Source: Anaspis maculata
Taxonomy: Eukaryota > Arthropoda > Insecta > Coleoptera > Scraptiidae
DNA length: 64,000 nucleotides
Direction of reading: 5' to 3'
Assembly: GCA_949128115.1 (NCBI GenBank)
Contig: OX421962.1
Location: forward strand, 100,346,836-100,410,835
A program made the translations under genes and the position numbers. Every line of letters starts with the position of its first letter. The first letter of the stretch is position 1. The notes under the pieces were generated by a model. That model ran no database searches and had not been told where the DNA came from. It worked only from the letters and a program-made list of their open reading frames with translations. Below are positions 55,738 to 64,000 of the stretch, in pieces.

Positions 55738-57458
55738 GTGGACGTGGTACAACCGAAATACGGAATATAAGTTGCAAATGATGATAAAGGCAAACCACTT
55801 TGCAGGGTTACAACTGAGACCTAAATAAACGATTTGACCCGCAGTGCTTTTCTTTTCGTCCCTTAGGATTTGAATAGGGCCCCTTTTCCAAAATGGCGGA
55901 TATTATCTAGGAGCAGAAGGTATCGAATAGCCTAGTGATGTCCAGCTTAGTAGAAATATATGGGGCTATGTCTCAATCGGTTTCTGGAACATCAAACACT
56001 ATTTAAAAAAATGGTGGAACATTGCCATCTACTGCAGGCAAATTTGGTGGAGGCGCCAAAAGGAATTTAGTACTGTCATAAGAAAATTGCCGTAACATTT
56101 TTATTTTTCAACCGATTTTGACACAAGACATCTCATTTTGTAGAAAAGTAAATTCTTCTTGTTACCTTATATCTTCCATAAAAAAAGACATTGAGGAATG
56201 TTGAAGAAAAAATTAAAAAATAATTTGAAAAAAAAAGATTTTTTTCATTTTTTCATTTTCATGAATATTGCCTTATTTGTAGACTTTGATGTGCCCTTTC
56301 TAAATTTGTACTTTTTCGATTTCTATCTTTGCAGCACGCGCCGCCATATTGAGAAAATGATGTCTGAAAAGAAGTTTTTGACAATATCCGAACATTGGCC
56401 TCTGTGACATTGTAATGTTTATATACATATGAAAGCACATTCAATCTTCCACAGTTTGACATCTAAACCAGCTCTGTGCGACCCGTGGTTCTTGAGCTAG
56501 ACCTTCTGGAAGTATCAATTTTCGGTTTCAAAAGAATTGAAAATCACCTCTTGGGACTGTGCCAGGTCCACCAATGTTCATGATTTGTGATAAATGACGA
56601 CGCGTTATTGATGGGTAACTTGATTTAGACATGATGGTGATCCAGTGGTTAAAACCGGTAGGCGCGGTCACTATTTAACACCGAAAATTGATACTTCCGG
56701 AAGCTCTAGCTCAAGAGCCCCGAGTCGCACAAAAATGGTTCAGGTGTCAAATCGTGGAGAATTGAATGTTATTTCATACGTATATAAACATATTAATTTT
56801 GCATGGACTAAAATTTAGATATTGTCGAAAACTTCTTTTCAGATATCATTTTTTCAAGATGGCGGTGCGCACTGCAAAGATATAAATCGGAGAAATGCAA
56901 ATTTAGAAAGGGCACATCGAAATCTACAAATAAGGCAATTTTCATAAAAATAAAAAAATAAAAAATCTTTTTTTCAAATTTTTTTTCAATTTTTTTTTTC
57001 AACATTCCTCAATGTTTTTTTTATGAGAGGTAGGTATGAGATAACAAGAAGAATTCACTTTTCTACAAAATTAGATGTCTTGTGTTAAAATCGGTTGAAA
57101 AATAAAAATGTTACAGCGATTTTCTTATGACCGTACTAAATTCATTTTGGCGCCTCCACCAAATTTGCCTGCGACAGATGTCAATGTTACACCATTTTTT
57201 TAAATAGTGTTTGATGTCCCAGAAACCGATCGAGACATAGCTCCATATATTTTAACAAAGCTGGACATCACCAGGCTAATCGATACCTTCTGCCCCTAGA
57301 TAAAATCCGCCATTTTGAAAAAGGGGCGCCATTCAAATCCTAAGGGACGAAAAAAAAAGCACTGCGGGTCAAATCGTTTATTCAAGTCTCAGTTACGATC
57401 CTGCAAAGTGGTTTGCCTTTATCATCATTTGCAACTTGTTTTTTCCTACCACGTCCAC
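55738..57458. mobile_element. 1.7-kb foldback, TA target
   Basis: GTGGACGTGGTAC to TACCACGTCCAC-like end, flanked by TA. Arms of about 790 bp; loop 56530-56678. Matching frames LKKKLKNNLKKKDFF... appear on opposite strands in the two arms. The outer 100 bp (GGCAAACCACTTTGCAGGGT) are related to the 45041-47442 arms, and the inner arm (ACTGCAGGCAAATTTGGTGG) to 49749-50515. Confidence 0.85.
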
Positions 57459-57933
57459 TAATACTAAGCTACGGTCCTACAAGAATTTTCGTTATTGGCA
57501 CCTAGCAGCTGCCGCGACGCGATGCTCGAATGAGTCCACCCTGAACCGACCTTGAGAGTGTGTTGACCTAAAAGGGGACCATGTCAAAAACGAAAATGGA
57601 AATATTTTTTTGCGAAAAAACAAATTGCTAGTTTTATTTTTACCAGACTTATCACTGATGCGCCCTCGTAAATATTGCGGCGCTGGCGTATTACTATTCG
57701 CATAAGTCACATGAATTTTCCCTCTAGGAAATCGCATCCCGCTCTGTTCGCACTGCCGTTTCGAATTATTCAACTCAACCTGTACTGGTTCTTCGGTTCT
57801 TGTTGCCTTAAGTAATCATTCCATTGCCAATATTTCTCCAAGCTTTCGGTACACGGCTCCTCCGCCAGTTGTGTAAGTGTGACTTATTCGCACGTCGTGA
57901 TCTCCAGCAAATTGCATGAGATTATTCAGTATA

Positions 57934-59452
57934 GGCCAGGCGGTATGTCGGTAAAATCACTACAATCTGGAAAAAACTCCGACCAAAGCTTTTATGGTGT
58001 CAAACTCTTCGTAAGGTCAGTAGTTATCTACCACTGAGTTTCCGCCCAAAAACGAGTTGTGCTGATTCCTCCACATCTGCGCGAAGGTAAAGGATGCTTC
58101 GAAAGTGCAAAAAGAGCTGTTAAACCTCCGTACTTTTTTGTTATATTTGCCTGAATGCAAACGTACAACTCTTACGCAAACATTGGAAGCATCTGTCATC
58201 ATCTCTGTGCCAGTCTTACTGTTGAAAAAAAAGATTTCTTTGTGCGGATCAGATAAATCACATTTTATTGTTTTTCCACACAAGAAAACGATGGAACAAC
58301 ATGTATTTTGGATGTTTTCTAATGACTTGTACTCACTGAGCCCATCTATGGCAATAAAATTTCAATAACAGCATTTTTGAAGATGTTGCCAGCAAAAAAG
58401 TGAATAATTTTCACCCGCCTGTTCAGCAGCAATTTTTTCAATTTTACCAAACACCGTTTGCGAAAATTTTATGAGGAATGGAAAGCTCAAACCCTTCTCT
58501 AACGATATCGTGCCTGGCTCAACCGCGACACGCATTTGAAGGTCTATAAAAACTATATTTTTTTCGAGAGGTCCTGTTTCACCCGTGTGCGGCCGTGCCT
58601 ACTTGACATAGACCGGACTGATTACACGAGCTTGGAAATGTACTCTTTTCCAGCTTTAAAACGCGACCATTATTATTGCGACTTTCTACATTGATTTATG
58701 AAGAAATCATACATTATTTTATCATTAATGGTCGTGTTTCAAACCTGGAAGAGAGTACATTTCCAAGCTTGTGTAATCAGTCCGGTCTATGTCAAGTAGG
58801 CAAGGCCGCACGCGGGTAAAATAGAACCGCTCGAAAGAAATTAGTTTCCTACACTCCCAAAAAGCGTGCCGCGGTTAAGCCAGATATAATATCATTAGAA
58901 AACAGTTCCAGCTTGTCATTTCCTATAAAATTTTCGAGAACGGTGTTTGGTAAAATTGAAAAAACTCCTGCTGAACAGACGGGTGAAAATTATTCTCTTC
59001 TTAGCGGGCAATATCTTCCAAAATGCTGTTATTGAATTTTTAACGCCATAAATGGGCTCAGTGAGTACAAGTTATTAGGAAACATCCAAAATACATGTTG
59101 CCCCATCGTTTTCTTGTGTGGAAAAACAATTAAATGTGATTTATCTGACCCGCACAAAGAAGTCTTTTTTTCAACAGTAAGACTGGCACAGAGATGATGA
59201 CAAATGCTTCTAATGTTTGCGTTAGAGTTGTACGTTTGCATTGAGGCAAATAAAATGAAAAAGTACTGGGGTTTAACAGGTCTTTTTGCACCTTCAAGAG
59301 ATCTTTTACCTTTGGGCAGATGTGGAGGAATTAGCACAACTCGTTTTTGGGCGGAAACTCAGTGGTAGATACCTACTGACCTTACGAAGAGTTTGACACC
59401 ATAAAAGCTTTGGTCGGAATTTTTTCCATCCAGAATGACCTACCGCCTGGCC
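57934..59452. mobile_element. 1.5-kb foldback, TA target
   Basis: GGCCAGGCGGTA to TACCGCCTGGCC, with TA outside both ends. Arms of about 720 bp meet near 58695 around an AT-rich centre bounded by GGAAATGTACTCTTTTCCAG and its inverse. Each arm can be read as IPPHL..GK and SICHHLCASLTVEKK-like peptide on opposite strands. It is not recognised. Confidence 0.85.
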
Positions 59453-61700
59453 TAGTAATCCAATGAAGCAAATCTTGAGGAAAACAATGCGCCGAAATTC
59501 TGATATACTAGTGAATTTTCACTTCCACATGAGAATAATTAACTCATTTTCTGTAGCAAATTCAGGATTCGAGATTTGTGAGGTGCATCGTCTCGTGCCA
59601 ATCAAAGCGAATGGCAGGATCTTGATATGGGTATATGGGGATAGCGGAAGGGATGAACGTTTCAGCACTGAGTGTTAATGGAATATTTCTGCACGAAACT
59701 CCCTCGCGAAACACCTCACCTGTACCCTTCTCCCTTCTAATCCGTCTATACAACCCTACTATTTTCGCATTAAAAAACTCGCAAAATCCCAACTTTTCCT
59801 TGATTCTGGAGGTCACTCATAAGGTTTCGACTTGTTTGCCAAGTTAACAGTGGAGTAAACAGTTCTGCGGTGAGGGATGCTCTTTGCTTTTCCTATTGTG
59901 GCAATATTGCACGTCATAGAAAAGCTTCGAGAATCGATGGCTATCCGCAAGAAACGAAAAGTGTCAGAAGACAAAGACTGGATTGCTCCTCCTCTGCGGC
60001 AGCAGCAACGACGGCCGTCGGTTAATCCGGGATCGGGATGGATCGGTTCCCACATGGCCATAATACGACGGGAATTAGCCCCATTTCATAGAGGTTTGGC
60101 AAACTTTGATATTTCGGCTCTGGTCATAAATTTTTAGTGGAGGATCCAATCCCGGTGATCCGGCGACCTTGTGACCTCGGCCTGAATCCCTCGCGCGCGC
60201 GTCCCCGCTCCCGCTCCCCTTTCTGGACGTGTTTATTTTTGTTTAGTACGTTATTAACTCCGACAACGGGTCCCGGCATCATAGTTTTCCATATTCTTTA
60301 GGTAAATGGGGGAACGAAGAGTGCGGTGTTGTATAGGACGAGGTGGTTTGCTTTATAATAGGCGAGGTGAATAATACGTTTCCTGTGGAATTCCCGCGCG
60401 CACACACACACACACAGTCCCAGCGCGATGTCGATTGTGTTACGTAATCTTCCCAGAATCTGTGCCTCCGAGCCGGCGGGAGCTTAAAATTCGCTCGTGC
60501 GCCCCTTTCGCCCGCTATAGATACCGCTAGGTTGGAGAAATCTTGCGTTCGCGTCGCTTTCCAACACAATAGTACCTACCTTCAGTACCTACACTACAAA
60601 TAGTAGATGATATTGAAAGGACTTTCAGTTATATTGCAGAAGGTTGGTGAAGACCTATGCGAAAAGCTTCACTTTGTGCCGTTATTACGATACATTGTTC
60701 TCTGAAATGAAGTTCAGAAGAAAATACTGTTACGAGTTACGAGGCTTTCGTGCGATTCAGTACACCTACATTTGAAAGCCAACGCGGTGATTCTGAATTT
60801 TTGGTCAAGCCGAAGATTATTATTATCATTATTATTATTGAGATTCCCACTCAACAGGTAGATACCCATTAACAGAGTGAGGCGCACATCAAGCTGAGAG
60901 AAAAGAGGAAAAAAAAGACAACAGGAAAAAAACTGCGATCACTCAACACCGCCAGAAGCAGATCCGTCGAAGCAAGACCTGATCTGGCCAACAGAACAAG
61001 AGAATATGTCAATTCGATCCTGGACACTCGAGGTTGACTGCCCGGAGTTGCTATATTTCATGGGCTTTCGGATACCAAGACCGAACTCCCGCAGCACACA
61101 GCTGCTCCATCTATTCTGCCCTACGCGAGAACTCGTGGACTCACCTGCTCCCCTCTCCATCGGATGATTCACTACTACCGTGACGTCGAAACTCGCTGTG
61201 ACATCCTTCATACCACTGTTTCAACTATCAAGGAGATATACAGGTATCAGCATGACGACTGGCACTTCATTGAGGCCAGTTTGTTTGTTTTTTTCTAACT
61301 TTAGGATTTCACACATTCTATAAATAGGACTTTGCTCCTGTTGAATGTGCTTCAAATAATAAACAAATAAATAAATAAATAAATTTCATTTATAGTTCCA
61401 TCATAACTACGTAGTTCCTTAGTGACTCTGTGCTTCCTTCAAAAGTTTCCGTCTTGAATAATCTCCGTTCTAAAATGAACAACAGATAAGAACCATTTTG
61501 ACTTGGGTCATTCCATTTCCAAGTATTAAACTACATTCCAGTAGTACCCACCATGCTCCAGGAAACTAAAACAAACACCAATCATTCACTGATTTGGTTT
61601 TGCAACGATCTCAGACATGCTGAACAAGATGTTTCGAGATGTACCAACTTGTGGTACCCGAATCCAGGGCAGTATTGAGTCCTCTTGTGATGTGTTGCAT
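59453..61700. other. Stretch without recognised gene
   Basis: Contains a GC/CpG-rich patch (60170-60230), a (CA)n run (60398-60416), TTATTA runs (60818-60840) and a possible 3' tail AATAATAAACAAATAAATAAAT at about 61357-61383 that could end a non-LTR element. Open frames of up to 96 codons have no recognised motif. Confidence 0.45.
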
Positions 61701-61763
61701 TATGTGTAATCTGTTTCGGTCCTTATCGATTTTAAAAGCTTGCGGCCCTGAAATTAATCCATT

Positions 61764-63132
61764 CTAATGCAACTGCACTTTGCACTGGTTAAAAACAAAC
61801 CTTTTGGATGTTTGTCGTGGTATGAAACCATGTTGCCTGTTAGACAGCATAGGACCTACGTGACATAAAATCTTACGGTGCATAAGGATCTCAAACACCT
61901 TACTGAAATTACATCCTATGGCAATGGGTCTATAGTTCTCAATAACATTCCTTCTACCCTTCTTGGAAACCGGACACACTCGAGTCTCCTTCCACCTCCG
62001 CTCCCTCCCTCAACATGGTACTGAAAATCAACGATAGAGGCGCTGCGAGGACTGAGGCACAATCTTGTACAAGATAAGAAGGAATCAAGTCATGTCCTGC
62101 AATAGATTTAGATGGGAGACTACGAATAGCCTCAAGAACCTCATCCTCACAGACCATATCAAAATTGAGGACATCACCACGGCGTGAAAAACTCGAGAGA
62201 CCGGGGTAAAGTGAAGCATTTGATGGAGAAGAGAAGGACTTGCTGAAATAATCGGCAAAGGAATCAACTATACTTGACGGCAGAGGCGTATCTACGGGAG
62301 GGCAAATAGGGCACGTGCCATGGTCGCACTTCGATCCTCAGGGCGCAAATGAGAGGAAAAAATGAAAATGTGAAAAATGTAGAATGAAAAAATGGAAAAA
62401 TGTAGATATTTGAACTGTTGGGTTGGGCATAATTCGTGTGTTGACGAGCGAAATGAGAAAGAGAGAAAGAGAAAAAACCAAAACCAATACATCCAAACAG
62501 ACGACCAACTTTCGACTTTTTCATCTGAATCAGATAAAGCTTAATAGGAGGGCCTAATTTGTTGTTGTCCCGCCTAAATTCTGGAAATAAGCCTAATTCA
62601 GGGGCACAATTCTCAGTTTTGCCCTGGGCGCAATTTACTCTAGATACGCCACTGCTTGACGGTCCCCCAATATCATTGCCAGCATAAGTCATGGAGGTTG
62701 GTATGCTCCCACATTCATTCTTTGACCTCACATAGGACCAAAACTTGCTAGGATCACTAGAAATGCTGGACTCCGTCTGTCTGATATAATAAGTAGCGAA
62801 CGATCCAGCAATGTCCACTTTAATCTGAGATCTCAACAACCTATATTCATTGAACATCTCAACACATCTGGTTCTATTGCATTTGACTCTAAGCCGCTCC
62901 TTCTTCTTAATATTTCGTATAATTTGTCCAGTGAACCAGGGGGATATGTGCGAGAAGTTTTCCTTTTACAGGGCACACACAAGTCGAACACCCGAACAAG
63001 GAATTCATAAAATCTATCCACGACATCCTCGACCGGTAGGCTACGTAACTCTTGCAGTTGCCAGTCGAGACCGGCAAGTCTGTCATATAGCTCGACAAAA
63101 TTCGCCTTTCTAAAGTTGTACTTTGTTAGCAT
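61764..63132 (-). pseudogene. Non-LTR retrotransposon ORF2 fragment (jockey/CR1-like)
   Basis: Minus strand. It reads TKYNFRKANFVELYDRLAGL, DWQLQELRSL (63130-62960) as in the endonuclease-RT linker, then FWSYVRSKNE (about 62740-62710), DSFADYFSKSF (62262-62230), VLEAIRSLPSKSIAGHDLIP (62130-62070), PLSLIFSTML, VCPVSKKGRRNVIENYRPIA and SKVFEILMHRKIL (61980-61865) ending QHGFIP. These are the first reverse-transcriptase blocks. Both ends are truncated, there are frameshifts (near 62900 and 61970), and a hAT MITE splits it. Confidence 0.85.
62281..62654. mobile_element. 374-bp hAT MITE inside the non-LTR fragment
   Basis: CAGAGGCGTATCTACGG to CTAGATACGCCACTG, with an exact 8-bp duplication CTTGACGG at 62273-62280 and 62655-62662. 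Excising it joins GGPSS to IVDSFADYF in the retrotransposon frame. Confidence 0.95.
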
Positions 63133-63425
63133 CGGCTCATCCTGCTGGTGGCGGCCAGACCAATCAGCTGTTCGTTGGCCTTGACAGTCACACTAGACCC
63201 AGCAAGACAGTGATTGGGGTGAAGGGGTAATGTGATTATACCAAAAAGAAAGCAGTAAGTAACAGAACCACAGACGCTTTGTTGGAAGGGTGTATTATTC
63301 GCCAATAGTTTGTAGGTATTCAACAATACGAATCGAGTGGATACTACTATGCCGTTGTGTGTAAAACAACAACATAAGACTGCAGGGGGCGAGGGGTAAA
63401 CCGCAAGGAAAATTTTGTACACTAG

Positions 63426-63738
63426 ACTTCCACTATCGACTGATTTCCACTGATTTCCATCTGACTTCCATTGACTTCCACGGACTTCCACGGATTTCCA
63501 TTGACTTCCACGGACTTCCACGGATTTCCATTGACTTCCACTGACTTCCACTGATTTCCATTGACTTCCACTGATTTCCATTGTCTTCCATTGATTTCCA
63601 AGACTTCCACGTGATTTCCACTGAGTTCCATGACTTCCATGTGATTTCCACTGATTTCCATGACTCCCACTGATTTCCATGACTTCTACAGACTTCCATG
63701 ACTTTCACGTGATTTCCACTGATTTCCATGACTTCCAC
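63426..63738. repeat. 10-bp minisatellite (GATTTCCACT)
   Basis: About thirty units alternating TGATTTCCA(C/T) and TGACTTCCA(C/T), many paired as 20-bp repeats. Because it has no stop in any minus-strand frame, three overlapping frames of 82-184 codons appear; none is taken as a gene. Confidence 0.9.
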
Positions 63739-64000
63739 GTGAATTTCATCGATTGTAGGGAATATTCCCCCGGGAACCTACTAGGTATACAAACTACCTA
63801 TCGAGGAAAACCTCGAGGAAAACATTGTTGGTAAAACTGGGTCCAGGAATCTAAAATTCAGTCGATAGGGATGCATATAACTACATGAAAGACTGGACCT
63901 TGTATTGTTATGTTATGTTTCTTCACCACTAGTTAAGTTACCGAGTCGATTTCCAGAAAATAAATTATAGAGGTCTTCAGTTTTCAACTTCTCTTCAACC
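63739..64000. other. Window end, nothing recognised
   Basis: Plain AT-rich sequence with a small CCTCGAGGAAAACCTCGAGG-like repeat near 63800. Confidence 0.4.

Noticed and set aside
63126..63680. 184-codon frame with WKS/VEV/GSQ repeats
   Set aside because: By-product of the 10-bp minisatellite; all three minus-strand frames are open there.
1..64000. CRISPR arrays, bacterial operons, rRNA genes
   Set aside because: The tandem repeats present are minisatellites or palindromes without spacer structure, gene organisation is eukaryotic with introns, and no rRNA-like sequence was recognised.

Overview
The window reads as nuclear DNA of an arthropod, most likely an insect. It is AT-rich, has one clear spliced gene, and is otherwise filled with nested transposable-element (TE) debris of kinds common in insects: hAT, mariner, Ty3/Gypsy, non-LTR, tRNA-like SINE heads and many palindromic 'foldback' elements. 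I cannot name the species; a hemipteran would fit but is not shown.

Gene. One protein-coding gene on + runs from 24494 to 36961 in six exons (24494-24744, 31183-31386, 31449-31846, 31906-32117, 32309-33279, 36769-36961). All GT/AG junctions keep one frame and the sum is exactly 743 codons, so the product is 742 aa. It has an N-terminal signal-like segment, a glycine-rich region, one membrane segment, a long Gly/Asp repeat and a conserved-looking C-terminus with four cysteines and a basic tail. I do not recognise the family. Introns 1 and 5 hold several TEs.

Layout. 1-303: Ty3/Gypsy reverse-transcriptase remnant (-). 769-4125: hAT element with a perfect 8-bp target duplication, itself holding two nested palindromes and a palindromic minisatellite. 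4.1-11.9 kb: degraded repeats and a tRNA-like SINE head. 11978-15373: large foldback with nested insertions. 15.6-23.2 kb: several terminal-inverted-repeat elements nested in one another, including a second hAT copy (22031-23136) inverted relative to the first. 24.5-37.0 kb: the gene. 37.0-38.3 kb: quiet, more GC-rich 3' flank. 38.3-51 kb: foldbacks, MITEs and a mariner transposase fragment. 51.4-59.5 kb: three consecutive large palindromes. 61.7-63.1 kb: non-LTR reverse-transcriptase remnant (-) split by a 374-bp hAT MITE. 63.4-63.7 kb: a 10-bp minisatellite.

Main discovery candidate. Seven palindromic elements (11978-15373, 39798-43223, 45041-47442, 49749-50515, 51393-55584, 55738-57458, 57934-59452) are flanked on both sides by TA. 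Several share terminal sequence. Two of them carry complementary, decayed parts of the same protein: the C-terminal half with an EEAD-type motif, a conserved-looking FHAF..CD motif and a tesmin/TSO1-like CXC cysteine domain (45041-47442), and the N-terminal/middle half with a DNVDHN-SSTT-type motif (51393-55584). This suggests a long-TIR transposon lineage whose coding capacity is this CXC-domain protein family.
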